Below, piece by piece: positions 36,439 through 47,700 of a DNA stretch of 64,000 nucleotides. Every line of letters begins with the position of its first letter. The stretch's first letter is position 1. The stretch is from Larix kaempferi (Eukaryota; Streptophyta; Pinopsida; Pinales; Pinaceae): positions 8,990,001 through 9,054,000 of the forward strand of contig BSBM01000442.1 in the NCBI GenBank assembly GCA_027924585.1, read 5' to 3'. Below the pieces are notes generated by a model that ran no database searches, was not told the origin of the DNA, and saw only the letters and a program-made list of their open reading frames with translations. The translations under genes were made by a program, and so were the position numbers.

Positions 36439-36510
36439 CAATCTAATAAAGAATAATAATAGATTTAATAAATAATAATAATAATAATAATGCAATGTGG
36501 ATTATAATAA
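36100..36510. repeat. AT-rich tandem repeats in B
   Basis: Three copies of a 60-70-bp unit (AAGTAAAGTACTCATAATGA ... ATAATATTATTGTCATTTTC) at about 36125-36320. They are followed by AAT runs and two copies of a unit with GCAAT.TAATAAAGAATAATA near 36380-36500. Confidence 0.75.
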
Positions 36511-36877
36511 TATTATTAACATTTTCATGTAAATAAATTCTCAATTAAATTACATTATATTAAATTTATGAGAAAAATACTAAATATAAAAAGTCAACAT
36601 AAAATTAAAAAAATTGCTCTTAAAAATATTTTTTATTATTTAATTTCATTTGCAAGTTCAAGACAAATAAATGCTAAAGGACTATAAATTTTTGGGAATT
36701 TACAATGAATCTTAGTCACATCAATGTAGACTTATTTTATTAATTTTATTTTTAGTGAATTTTGAAAAGCAACTCAACCATGGTTATTTATATTGTGCAT
36801 AGAAAATAGTGTGGGAGATGACTTGTCATATATACCTACTCCATAAAACCCCCAATTCATAATATTTTAATATATCT

Positions 36878-36936
36878 CATATTTTTGTAGTACATCTCTT
36901 AGGAGGCCCTTTTTTGACCTCAAAATCTCTCTAATG
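36878..36936 (-). repeat. Right terminal inverted repeat of B
   Basis: Reverse complement of the left end; starts (complement) CATTAGAGAGATTTTGAGGT. Confidence 0.85.
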
Positions 36937-37691
36937 ATGAACTCCATGCTTCTCCATCGGCAGGGCACTCTGGGTTCCTCAAAACATATGAACGAGCACG
37001 GCATAACTTCTTTTGGCAGGGCATGAAAAGGACAATTCAACAGATGGTGGCCGAATGTGATACCTGCTAGCGCAATAAGGGTGAAACAACACTGCTTCCA
37101 AGATTGCTTGAACCCTTGCCCATACCTACACGTATTTGGACAGATATTTCTATGGATTTCATTAAAGGGCTCCCTAAATCTCGTGGGAAGACAATGATTC
37201 TCGTTGTGGTTGATCACCTCTCCAAATATAGTCATTTTTGTGCTCTTAGCCATCCCTATACAGCCTCCTCCATTGCTCAAATTTTTCTGGACCAGATCTT
37301 TCGTCTTCATGGCATCCCTTCTTCCATTGTCTCGGATCGTGATGCGACTTTCACCAGTCATTTTTGGACAGAACTATTTCGCCACACTGGCACCAAACTA
37401 AAGATGAGTTCAGGTTATCACCCACAAACAGATGGTCAAACTGAAATTGTCAATAAATGCTTGGAAACCTATATTCGTTGCTTCACCTTGGAACAACAAC
37501 ATCAGTGGGCAAAGTGGCTCCCTCTCACTGAATGGTGGTACAATACCTCTTATCACACTGCCTCTAAAATGACCCCATATGAAGCAGTCTATGGTCAGGC
37601 ACCTCCAGCTCTTCTTCCATACACCCCCACCAGTTCACCAATTTAGGAAGTTGACACGGTCCTTCGCAACCGCGATCAGATTCTTCGCATT
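36937..37691 (+). pseudogene. Element E integrase, zinc-binding part and catalytic core
   Basis: This resumes the E frame directly after B. The zinc-binding part is ELHASPSA... to CDTC-like, with a stop inside it (CDTC followed by TAG near 37069). The core (37104-37646) is open. It keeps the first Asp in ISMDFIKGLPKS, the second Asp in SSIVSDRDATFTS, and the Glu in HPQTDGQTEIVNKC. A stop at 37644 precedes the C-terminal part. The integrase joins cDNA to the target. Confidence 0.85.
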
Positions 37692-38186
37692 TTGCGAGAC
37701 AATCTTGACATGGCAAGAAGTCGCATGAAGCAACAAGCCGATCAGCACCATTCGGAGTGCACTTTTCAAGTCGGCGATATGGTTTTTCTTCGTCTCCAGC
37801 CGTACAAAAGATCCTCCTTGAAACTCAAAGGGCGTCATAAGTATGCTCCAAAGTTCTATTGGCCATATCGGATTCTTCAGAAGATTGGGTCCGTTGCTTA
37901 TAAATTGGAACTTCCTCCTTCTTCCCGCATTCATCCAGTATTTCATGTCTCTTGTTTGAAGAAAGTTCTTGGCACCAACATCAGCGGACAAACAATTTTA
38001 CCCAAACTGGATAATGAAAGATGCATCCTTATGGAGCCAGAGGCCATCCTCAATCGGCGCACGCGTTATCTTCGCTCTCGCTCTATTACAGAGGTCTTAA
38101 TTCAGTGGCACGGCATGCAACCAGAGGATGCTACATGGGAACCACTCCTTCAGATTCAACAACAATTTTCACATCTAAAGCTTTGA
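37692..38186 (+). pseudogene. Element E integrase C-terminus with chromodomain-like end
   Basis: Begins MRDNLDMARSRMKQQADQHH and carries GDMVFLRLQPYKRSSLK, YAPKFYWPYRILQKIGSVAY and [18 protein letters not shown]. It ends with the chromodomain-like stretch EVLIQWHGMQPEDATWEP. Chromodomains steer chromovirus insertion towards heterochromatin (family knowledge). The frame stops at 38184-38186, 16 bases before the PPT. Confidence 0.85.
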
Positions 38187-38202
38187 GGACAAAGCTTTTT
38201 TT

Positions 38203-38215
38203 AAGGGGGAGGGGA
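38203..38215 (+). promoter_or_regulatory. Polypurine tract of element E
   Basis: AAGGGGGAGGGGA directly before the 3' LTR. Confidence 0.95.
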
Positions 38216-38588
38216 TGTTAGGAACCCATGTCTTTACTTTGTTAGTATGTTGTTGTTGGAGGCATATGCTTTGTAAGTCGTCCCGTAGTATTTGTTGATC
38301 AATAGTTGTGTTATTGTTGTTGGCGCATATGCTTTGTAAGTCGCCCGTAGTATTGTTGATCCATAGTTTGTAACGGCCCATGGTTTTGACCCATAGTATT
38401 GGCGCCTAGAATTAGTATATAAGTGTGTGTTGAGACCTATGAAAGCACCGTGAAGTTAATTGTATTGAGCTTGCTCAAAGGAGGTTGCCCCTCGAAGTGG
38501 CCTGCGATCAATATAAAAGTGATTCTGAGTTCTGTCATTTCTACTATTTCGCATATTCTTGTTAATTAATTGTTGCAGGTGAATCACA
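38216..38588 (+). repeat. 3' LTR of element E, 373 bp
   Basis: TGTTAGGAAC...GAATCACA, about 13 differences from the 5' LTR by eye. Confidence 0.95.
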
Positions 38589-38924
38589 CAAGCCACTTCG
38601 AAAGGAAAACCTCCTTTGAGAAAGATCAATACAAATAACTCTTGGATGCCTTCATTGGCCTCAACACGTACTTATATACTAAGTCTATGCGTCCAATACT
38701 ATGGATCAATACCATGGAACATATAATACTATGGGATGACTTACAAAGCATACGTGTCCAATACTATGGATCAATACCATGGAACATATAATACTATGGG
38801 ATAATACAAGATATGGATCAATACCATGGAACATATAATACTACAGGACAAATTACAAATCATATGTGTCCAACAACAATATACTAACAAAGTAAAGAGA
38901 AGGGTTGACACGGGTTCCTAACAT
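38589..38924 (-). repeat. Proximal piece of the F 3' LTR, right of insertion E
   Basis: Continues the F LTR after E (AAGCCACTTCG...GGGTTCCTAACA) and contains several copies of the CCAATACTATGGATC / ATACCATGGAACATATAATA unit. It matches 56976-57305. Confidence 0.9.
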
Positions 38925-38938
38925 CCCCTCCCCCTTAG
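38925..38938 (-). promoter_or_regulatory. Polypurine tract of element F
   Basis: Complement of TCCCCTCCCCCTTA next to the LTR start. Confidence 0.9.
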
Positions 38939-38952
38939 AAAAATACTTTTCC

Positions 38953-39577
38953 TCAAAGCTTTAGATGTGGAAATTGTTGTTGAATCTGAAGGAGTTGTTC
39001 AAATGTAGGATCCTCTCGTTGCATTCTGTGCCACTGAATTAATACCTCTGTGATAGATTGTGATCGAAGCTGATTAGTGCACCTATTGAGGATGGCGCCC
39101 AGCTCCAAAAGGATGGATCCTTCATTATCCAGCTTTGGTAAAATAGTTTGTCCTCTGATGTTGGTGCCAATAAATTTCTTTAGACAAGAGACATGAAATA
39201 CTGGATGAATGCGGGAAGAAGGGGGAAGTTCCAATTTATAAGCAACGAACCCAATCTTCTGAAGAACCTTATATGGCCCATAGAACTTTGGAGCAAGCTT
39301 ATGACTCCCTTTGAGTTTCAGGGAGGATTTATTATAAGGCTGTAGATGAGGAGAAACCATATGACATGCTTGAAAAGTGAACTCATAATGGTGTTGATCG
39401 TCTTGTTGTTTCATTTGATTTCTTGTCATGTGAAGATTGTCCTACAAAATGTGAAGAATCTGATCGCGGTTTTGAAGAGCCGTTTCAACTACCTGAACTG
39501 GTGAACTACTGGGTGTGTATGAAAGAAGAATGGGAAGTGCCTGACCATAGACTGCTTCATATCGATTCATTTAGATG
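38953..39577 (-). pseudogene. Element F integrase C-terminus with chromodomain-like end
   Basis: [60 protein letters not shown] and [18 protein letters not shown] parallel the E protein one to one. The upstream part, up to 39577, is cut by element J. The frame resumes at 53231. Confidence 0.85.
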
Positions 39578-39582
39578 CAATG
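39578..39582. repeat. Target site duplication of J, left copy (CAATG)
   Basis: CAATG here and CAGTG at 53226-53230. The intact relative E has CAGTG on the corresponding strand, so the left copy has one transition. Confidence 0.75.
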
Positions 39583-40227
39583 TGATGATGTATATGTAAA
39601 TTCGGAATGTATTTCATATATGTATATTATACTCCTATAGAGATGGTATTATTCGTCTATGCGGAAGTGGTTGTATTCCTATAGAGATGTTATTATTCCT
39701 CTATACGGAAGTGTCATCATTTATATTGTAAGTGTCGTAACTTATACTTGATGGGTTATTAGACCACCTTGTTGGGTTCGGCCTTTTATAAGTCATGTGG
39801 GTCGAAGGGTTATTAGACCACTAAGTGTGGGGTCAGCCCGGATTAAGTTAACCATGGGTTAAGCTAGACATGTAGGACCCATTAGTTTATTGGGCATGAC
39901 ATAACAAGTATAAATAGAGATCAGGAGATCTCTATTTGATTCATTCATTTACACACTTATCTCATTCAGAAAGTGGCGCACTTATGAGGAGGAGGCTCTG
40001 ATGCTAGGAGAAGACTATCTCTTGTATTCTGGTTGTATCATTGCTCTAACTATCTCTAACGATGTTATTGGGGTTTTTCACCTTTATGGTTTTCCCCAAG
40101 TAAACTCTGTGTCTCTTGTGTGCTTGCATTATTGTGTCCATGATTGATATGCTGTAGATTTGTTGTACATGTTGTTCTCTCAGTTAAGATCCTAGATCAT
40201 ATTGAAGTAAATTCTGAAAATTTAACA
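39583..40227 (+). repeat. 5' LTR of element J
   Basis: TGATGATGTATATG...AATTTAACA. TATAAATAG at 39909-39917 overlaps an 11-bp-stem hairpin (39912-39937, loop AGGA). The motif GGGTTATTAGACCAC occurs twice (near 39762 and 39807). Confidence 0.9.
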
Positions 40228-40240
40228 TGGTATCAGAGCT
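40228..40240 (+). promoter_or_regulatory. Primer binding site of J
   Basis: TGGTATCAGAGCT directly after the LTR: initiator tRNA-Met. Confidence 0.95.
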
Positions 40241-41395
40241 AGCCTGAAAGAAGGCATGATATGGCATGTATGACACTTGTTGCACTTACAATGCTAGGGC
40301 TTGATATAGCAAAAACCAATAATCATAGAACTTTCGCTATAAATCCATTTTAGAGAATGTTTCAGATCTGAAATTGTTACAGGTCGAAAATAAGATCCCC
40401 ATGTACCTTGTGTCCAAAGGAAAACCTCTAATTCATTGTACTTTGTTATTTATGGTCTGTACAATATAGGGTTTCTGACTCTTCCAGATCTCAGTCATAA
40501 ACAAGTGACCTTGGAAAAAAGGTCATAACTTCGGCTAGGAAGCTCCAAATGAAATTTTGTAAAAAGTGAAAGGTAGTACACAGACTGTACTATCTTAGGA
40601 AACCTGTTTAGAGGCCGAAGTTGAACCAGTGACATGTGGAATGCCGTACAAGTTCGCTCTCCTTTTTTATCCCATAAACAGGTTACATTGCAACACTTGG
40701 CATAACTCTCTCTCAGAGAATCCAATTGAGGTCAGACCTATTGGGATGGAAAGATGACGGTTCATTCTACCACAGAAAACGTTTTTAGACCCTATGGATC
40801 GAAAAGTGCGGAGTTACACCAGAAATAATCAGGTACATATTTATGTCAAAACAGAATTATTTTTAGCACCTTCATTCATGGCTTCCGGAATTTAGGGTTT
40901 CGGAGAAAGTTGGAATTTTGTAATCGAAGAATACGGCTGAATGCTACTCATCAAAATAGAACTTTAGAGACCAAGATCAGAATTTTTGGTTAGACAGAAG
41001 ACTGGGTTTGATCAGACCCTAGTTCGGGACTTTGATTGGAAAAGTGAAAAATTAGGGCTTCTGCAAAAATGGGAATTTTTGAAATCTGTGACCACGACTG
41101 GAAGATCCTCAAAAAAATAGAAGCTTAGAGATTTGGATCAAAACTTTTGATTGGGAAAAAGAGTGGGATTCATCAAACCCTAGTTCGGGGTAATGTCCAG
41201 TGAATCCGGAAGTTTCAAAGGCAAAATTGAGGAGGGAAACTTTGCAGTTTTCAAATTCTGAATATACCAGCTTGATTAGCTCATTAAGGCGCATATTTCT
41301 ATTATTTCCGAAATTTGAAATTCAAAGTTTGAATTTTTGGGGTTTCTCTGACAAACCCTAATCAAACTCCAGGTCCAGTTCTTGCAAATCAAGTG
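40241..41395 (+). other. Leader of element J
   Basis: No gene. It aligns loosely with the K leader (43733-44293), for example at GGGTTTCTCTGACAAACCC. Confidence 0.6.
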
Positions 41396-41490
41396 GATTG
41401 GGTTAATCCTAGAAGAAGATGGATTGGTCACCTGCATAAGTGAAGAAGTTACTGTCTCAGAGAGAGATGAGGCTAAGGCCTTCCATAAGA
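41396..41490 (+). pseudogene. Relic of copia gag in J
   Basis: The peptide WIGLILEEDGLVTCISEE...EAKAFHKK corresponds to IGLILEENELDSYVKEDI...EAKALHKK in K. Only about 30 codons remain, then the sequence leaves the gag. Confidence 0.65.
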
Positions 41491-42403
41491 AGATTACAAG
41501 CAATCTTGACAGGTATGGCTTACAGGTATGTTTCGAATTCTGTTGATGGTTAAGTTTATGATATGTTTGTCTTGATATCATTATAGTACAATCTTGATTA
41601 ATTACTAGACTTGTCGTATCACCTTAATAGAAGATATTCATTGATTAAGGTTTTGACACTTATGATTGTACTAATGCATTGTGATGTTGTATGAGGTTTA
41701 TGTTGTTTGCTAACATAAAAGGTACACCAAGAAAGACAAATCATGTTCTACTTCAAGAACATATGATCATGGTGACATGAAGACAAATATTCATCCATTG
41801 TCATGGATCACATAGAATATCTACTTACGAGGTATGTATAAGTTGGTTCTACAATGGTTAACTTATGAGACATGCAGGTTACTAGCACAAGTCACTGAAG
41901 AGAACCAGAAGACATTATGCGGGTATGTTAGACATAACTAGCTAGCATGCTAATCCAGGTATGTTTTTCCTATATCAAGTTAGAATCCTACCTTGTGTTA
42001 GGATCTTATACTGTTGTGTTATTGATAATGATTATTCATGAAGTCACAGGTTTGAATAGTCATGGTTGTATGCATATTATGTTTCTTACCATAATTGATG
42101 ATATGACTAACCATAAGAGTCCTATATAAACCTTGAATACTAATGCTTATTATTTCTGTTTGTAATGATCATGACTATACATGCTTAAGATTATTGTGTT
42201 TTGATAGTATTAAGAATATTCTAATGAATGTATGATTATGTATGAGACCTCAATGATAACACAATGATGATACTAATAAGCATGCATAGTGATTAAGGAT
42301 GGATATAAGTTCAAGGACAGCTAATCCAGGAAGCAAAGATCAAGAGGGAGGACACTCCAGTTGTTCCTGCAAGGAAGCAAAGATCAAGAAGGAGCACACT
42401 TCA
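41491..42403 (+). other. Filler inside J without recognised gene
   Basis: AT-rich and non-coding between gag and integrase relics. Origin not recognised. Confidence 0.4.
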
Positions 42404-42490
42404 GTAGTTTTTGCAAGGATGCAGATATTCAGAGCGAGTTGACCACTTCTCACAATCCACATCAGAATGGAGTTGCAGAAAAGAAGCAAA
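42404..42490 (+). pseudogene. Relic of copia integrase in J
   Basis: About 29 codons including CKDADIQSELTTSHNPHQNGVAEKKQR in two overlapping readings, matching the end of the K integrase core (SGIKRELTAPYNPQQNGVA). It includes the conserved Glu that K has lost. Confidence 0.6.
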
Positions 42491-42689
42491 GACTGAGAGG
42501 GATCAACCCAACAACCAAACAAAGATAAGTATTTGAATTATCATTTCTTACATATTTGTTTGTTTAAATAATGTTATTCAATGATGTATATGATTATGTT
42601 CCTAGACTTAGGTTGTGTATTATGCATATTAGAATAATTGCATTAATGAACAGTATACTACTAATATGCATGTGATGGGTAAGTGGCCT

Positions 42690-43104
42690 ATGGCACTATG
42701 CAACATTCCATTGCTACTTATGGGTAGGATAGATAGCTTTCTATCCAGTTTGGGCTTTACCAAAAGTAAAGTGGATTCCAACCTTTACTACAAGGTTGAG
42801 GAAGGTAATCCAGTGATACTACTTTTGTATATGGATGACCTGTTTATTACATGTGAAGATAGATTGATTTCCGACATGCAGCAGAAGCTTGCTGCCAAGT
42901 TCAAGATGAAGAACTTGGGGATGATGCACTATTTTTCTTTTTGGCATGGAGGTGTGGAAGAGTGTAGAGGGAATCTTCCTTGGAAAAGGGAAGTATGCAG
43001 TAGAGATCCTGAAGAGGTTCAAGATGATGGACTGCAAGGCTATGGCCACACCTATGGCATCGAACCTGAAGCTTCTGTGTGATGCTTCATTTGATCCGGT
43101 TGAT
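42690..43104 (+). pseudogene. Relic of copia RT in J, left of insertion K
   Basis: [15 protein letters not shown]-like start, [20 protein letters not shown] with the catalytic M-D-D box, FKMKNLGMMHYF, then a frameshift and MEVWKSVEGIFLGKGKYAVE through [20 protein letters not shown]. It stops at the K insertion point and resumes at 50397. Confidence 0.8.
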
Positions 43105-43109
43105 GTCAC
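43105..43109. repeat. Target site duplication of K, left copy (GTCAC)
   Basis: GTCAC here and at 50392-50396: a perfect 5-bp duplication. Confidence 0.95.
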
Positions 43110-43719
43110 TATTGATGTATATGTAACTTCAGAATGTATTTTATCTGTGTATTATATATATATATTTATTGTACCCTTATAAGAGATGTGTTATTCCTCT
43201 ATAAGGAAGTGTCGTCATGTGGATTGACAAGTGTCGCAAGTGTGTGTACTTGCCGATGGGTTATTAGACCACCATATGGGGTCGACCTTGATTAATATAT
43301 AATATAATATGGATGTATCTAAGTAGACAAGGCGGCCCCAGTAGGTCACTGGGCAAAAAGGTGAGTATAAATAGAGATAAGAGATCTCTATTTTACTCAC
43401 TCAGAAAAGTAACTCACTCTCTCTCTGAAAAGTGGCGCACTAGTGAGGAGGAGGAGGATCATCTGCTAGGAGACTATCTCAGTGTTATTTGGTTGTATTT
43501 TGGTTGAGCCATTGCTCTCTCTATCTCTGAGGAAGCTGTGGGGTTTTTCACCTTAGGGTTTTCCCCACGGAAACTCTGTGTCTCTTGTCTCTATGCTTTT
43601 GATTCTTGTGATGCTTGTGATGCTTGTCATATTATGATTGTCATGCATTGATATACTATAGATGTTATTCTCTCAGCAAAGATCCTAGAGTATAATTAAT
43701 TAATGCTCAAAATTTAACA
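43110..43719 (+). repeat. 5' LTR of element K
   Basis: TATTGATGTATATG...AATTTAACA (first G of TG mutated to A; the 3' copy has TGTTGATG). TATAAATAG at 43366-43374 lies in a hairpin with a perfect 10-bp stem (43369-43393). Confidence 0.95.
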
Positions 43720-43732
43720 TGGTATCAGAGCC
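43720..43732 (+). promoter_or_regulatory. Primer binding site of K
   Basis: TGGTATCAGAGCC, directly after the LTR. Confidence 0.95.
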
Positions 43733-44293
43733 TAACTGAGAAGAAGACATTTTGCAGTGACGGAAGCTTGTATTCCTTGATTATTGGGTTTCTCTCAATA
43801 GATTTTTGAAATTCAGTATAGTATATTGGATCTACTCATCAAGGCGCATCTATCTGTCCAATCAGAATTCAGTTCCGAGTATTTTCAGATTTGGCCCTAA
43901 AAATTAGGGTTTCCACAAAAATAGGAATTTATGGAAACTGAAGACACAGCTGGAAGCTCCTTGCAAAAATCGAAGGTTAGAGCTTTGGATCGAGATTTTT
44001 GGCTGGATAGATCTCCGGGAAACTCAAACCCTAATTCAGGGCTCTCCCTAGTGAACCCGGGAGGACAAAAAGGCAATTTTGAAGGGCAAGACCTTGCTGA
44101 TCTCAAATTCTGAATGCACTAGGCTGATCAGCTCTCCAAGGCGCATCTTTCTATCCTTTCATAATTTTGAATTTCACATTTTGAATTTTTAGGGTTTCTC
44201 TGACAAACCCGAATCCAGGACCAGATCCAGTTTTCAGCACTTCAAGTGGTAATTCCTAAATCTTTTCTATTTCCATTTGAAGTACTCTTAAAG
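43733..44293 (+). other. Leader of element K
   Basis: No gene; about 560 bp between PBS and gag. Confidence 0.7.
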
Positions 44294-44791
44294 ATGTCTC
44301 TCCACACCAAGCTTGAGGATAAGCTTGAAGGGGCTAATAAATTCCGAGCCTGGAAGTATAGGATTGGGCTAATCCTGGAAGAGAATGAGTTGGACTCATA
44401 TGTGAAAGAAGACATCCCTATCCCAGAGGATGAAGAGGCCAAGGCATTACACAAGAAGAACTTGGTCAAGGCAAAGAGAATCATTGCTGATTCTATCAAA
44501 GACCATCTCATACCCCATGTGTCTTCTCTCAAGACACCCAAGGAGATGTTTGAATCCTTGACCAAGCTATTTGAAGGAAAGAACATAAATCGGAAGATGA
44601 CCCTGCGGAACCAATTGAAAGCAGTAAAGTTTCAGAATGGAGAAACCATTGAATCTTATTTTTCAAGGGTCTATCAGATCAAGGAACAACTAGAAGCAGT
44701 GGATGAAATGGTGGAGAATGGTGAAGTGGTGATGACCACTCTAAATGGCCTACCCAGGTCATGGGATTCTTTTATTCAAGGAAGAAGTTGA
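44294..44791 (+). pseudogene. Element K gag, 3' end frameshifted
   Basis: ATG at 44294 (MSLHTKLEDKLEGANKFRAW). This is the copia capsid domain: W in FRAWKYRIGLILEE, then SLTKLFEGKNINRKMTLRNQ, FQNGETIESYFSRVYQIKEQ and TTLNGLPRSWDSFIQG, the usual Retrotran_gag_2/UBN2 pattern. I chose 44294 over the upstream ATG at 44246 because the family starts here. The frame ends at 44789-44791. The remaining gag, with the zinc knuckle CFTCNEKGHYASDC at 44968-45009 (CX2CX4HX4C), lies in the pol frame, so a single-base shift occurred at about 44765-44790. Confidence 0.85.
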
Positions 44792-47700
44792 TCTCCTTCA
44801 ACAGACTGAGGGAAGAATTCTCTCAAGAAGAAGCTAGGCTTATAACTCGTGAGGAAAAGAAGGGAGGAGAAGATCAAGCTCTTGCAGCTCACACCAAAAG
44901 AAGCAAAACCAAGAAGGATCACTCTCACCACAAAAGATCTCATCAAAGGAGTAAGAAGGACCTATGATGCTTTACATGCAATGAGAAGGGTCACTATGCT
45001 TCAGATTGTCCCAAGAACAAAAGGGATAATAACAACAACTTCAGTAAGAAGAAGAAGGGCAGCAAAAGAATATTTCATGCTCATGCTGCCGAAGATGATG
45101 AACCCCCAAAGAAGAAGGCTAGGGCAGAAAGTGATAGTGATGATGTCTCATCAAGTGAAGAAGAGTATGTTCTGATCTCTGCTCTCACAGGTACAATCTC
45201 CCATGGTTGTAATGATTGGTTAATTGATAGTGGGGCATCCAAACACATGACTGGATTCAAAGAATCTTTTGTGAACCTATCTGAACATGAATCACCCCAT
45301 AAGGTGAAACTTGGGGATGATTATCAATACCCAATCAAAGGAAGTGGTGAAGCCTTCTACAACCTAGATTCTGGAAAATCTCTGAAGATGAAGGAAGTCC
45401 TCTATGTACCTGGGCTCAAGGAGAACTTACTCTCCATCTCTGCATTGGATGCAAAAGGTATGAGGGTTGCATTTGTAGATGGCCAAGTCCTAATGTGGCC
45501 AAAGGGAAAGACAATAGATGATGCAGTAGTGATTGGAGAGCAAGAGGGAGGACTGTATAAATTGAAGGGACATCCTGAACATGCCATGGTGCATGAATCC
45601 ATGGAGCCAAGTGAACTTTGGCATAAAATACTTGCTCATATGCACTATAGGGCACTTCCAATTGCAAGCAAGGAAGTAGAGGGTCTTCCTGAAATCAAGA
45701 CCAAACATGAAGGTGTTTGCAAAGGATGTGCAAAAGGTAAGAATATTAAGAAGGCTTTCCCAAGCAGTGAAAGCAAGGCAAAAGACATACTGGAAATCAT
45801 CCACTCAGATGTATGTGGCCCTATGTCATCTAGTTCCCTAAATGGGTATGTTTACTATGTATCATTTATCGATGACTTCTCCAGGAAGATTTGGGTATAC
45901 TTCTTGAAGGGAAAAGATGAGGTGCTTGATAAATTCAAGGAATTCAAAACCTTGATGGAGAATCAAACTGACAAGAAAATCAAGACATTCAGATCTGACA
46001 ATGGTGGGGAATTCACCTCAAGTGACTTCAAGAAGCTTTGCAGTGATTCAGGGATTAAGAGGGAGTTGACTGCTCCTTATAATCCTCAACAGAATGGAGT
46101 TGCATAAAGGAAGAACAGAACTATCATGGAAGCAGCAAGGGCAATGTTGCATGACCAAGATCTTCCTATGCATCTATGGGCAGAAGCAGCTAGAACAGTT
46201 GTATATGTGCAGAACAGAACACCCCACAAGATATTGGACAACAAGACACTAGAAGAGGTCTTTTCTGGTAAGAAACCTGAAGTCAGCCATCTCAGAATAT
46301 TTGGTTGTCCAGTATATACTCATGTCCCAAAAGAGAAGAGGACTAAACTAGATCCTTCAGGAAAGAAGGGCATCTTTGTGGGTTATAGTGAAAGCTCAAA
46401 GGCTTATAGAATATACTTTCCAGGGTTCAAGAAAATTGATGTTAGTAGGGATGTAACATTTGATGAAAACTCAGCATTCATCAAATCAAGAAAGGCACCT
46501 ACCGAAGGTTATGAAGAACCTAAGGAAACAAGATTTCAGGACACTACCATGACTGAAGCAGTTCCAGAAACTGTTCGTGAGTTTGAAGATCCACAAGAAC
46601 CTGTAGATCCACCCCGTGAGGATAACTCTCTCAAGAGGAAACCTGTCTGGGCTAGAGAGCTCATTCACGATGCAGAAAGATTTGGCATTCCAGAAGAAGA
46701 ACATAGAGCAAAGAAGAGAACCAGATCACACACCAGTTATGTTGCTTTACTCTATGACATTATGAACAAAGAGCCTTCCAGTTATGAAGAGGCAACAGAA
46801 AAGAAAGAATGGAAGGATGCTATGGTTGAGGAATACCAATCAATAATGAAGAATGATGTTTGGGATGTTTTCCCAAGACCTAAAGAGAAGTTTGTTGTGA
46901 CTTCCAAGTGGATTTACAAAATCAAGCATGCTGCAGATGGCAGTGTAGAAAAATACAAAGCAAGATTCGTAGCTCGTGGTTTCTCTCAGAAAGAAGGAAT
47001 AGATTATGAAGAAACCTTTGCACCTGTAGCCAGGTACACTTCCATCAGAACAGTGCTTTCCCTGGCTGCAGCAATGAAATGGAAAATACACCAGATGGAT
47101 GTCAAGACTGCTTTCCTGAATGGTGTAGTAGAAGAGGAAGTATATGTGGAACAGCCACTCGGTTTTGAAATACATGACAGGGAATCATATGTATGCAGAT
47201 TGAAGAAAGCCTTATATGGCTTGAAGCAAGCTCCCAAAACCTGGTATGGTAGGATGGACAGTTTCCTATCTAGTTTGGGCTTTACCAAGAGTAAAGCAGA
47301 TTCCAAGCTTTACTACAAGGTTGAGGAAGGGAATCCTGTGATTCTACTACTGTATGTGGATGACCTATTTGTGACAGGAGATGACAGACTGATTGCAGAT
47401 ACTAAAAGGAAGATTGCAGCTGAATTCGATATGAAAGATTTGGGAATGATGCACTATTTCCTAGGTATGGAGGTGTGGCAGAATGCAGGTGGGATCTTCC
47501 TTGGTCAAGGGAAGTACACAGTAGATATCCTGAAGAGATTTGGAATGATGGATTGCAAGGCCATGGCCACACCTATGGCATCGAATCTGAAGCTTCTATG
47601 TGATGCTTCATCTGAGCCGATTGATGTCTCTATGTATCGTCAGATGATTGGGTCCTTGATGTACCTAACGAACACAAGACCAAACATTTGCTTTGCTGTG

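Larger units (their letters stand above)
32282..36936 (-). mobile_element. Element B: 4655-bp insertion with terminal inverted repeats
   Basis: The ends are inverted repeats starting CATTAGAGA and alike over about 55 bp. Taking out 32282-36936 leaves GTCTTCT/ATGAACTCC, exactly the sequence of the uninterrupted relative F at this place (complement of 53840-53860). There is therefore no target duplication and no lost base. The only sizeable reading frame is 33088-34929 on the minus strand, a relative of ORF2 in element A. No DDE transposase is visible. Class II or composite origin is inferred from the ends; no superfamily is assigned. Confidence 0.75.
27646..38588 (+). mobile_element. Element E: chromovirus-type Ty3/gypsy, plus strand, interrupted by B
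   Basis: LTRs at 27646-28019 and 38216-38588 (about 3.5% different by eye), PBS for initiator tRNA-Met at 28022, PPT at 38203. Gag, protease, RT, RNase H, integrase and a chromodomain-like end occur in the usual order. Without B the element is about 6.3 kb. The flanking five bases are CGGGT and CAAGC, where the intact F LTR has CGAGC. The copies differ only by transitions, so a decayed duplication is likely. Confidence 0.9.

Noticed and set aside
32282-36936. B as a hAT, Mutator, PIF/Harbinger or Tc1/mariner element
   Set aside because: None of the expected 8-, 9-, 3- or 2-bp duplications is present, and no transposase of these families can be read.
28022-43732. tRNA-like hits at the TGGTATCAGAGC sites
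   Set aside because: They are 12-13-nt primer binding sites; no tRNA cloverleaf surrounds them.
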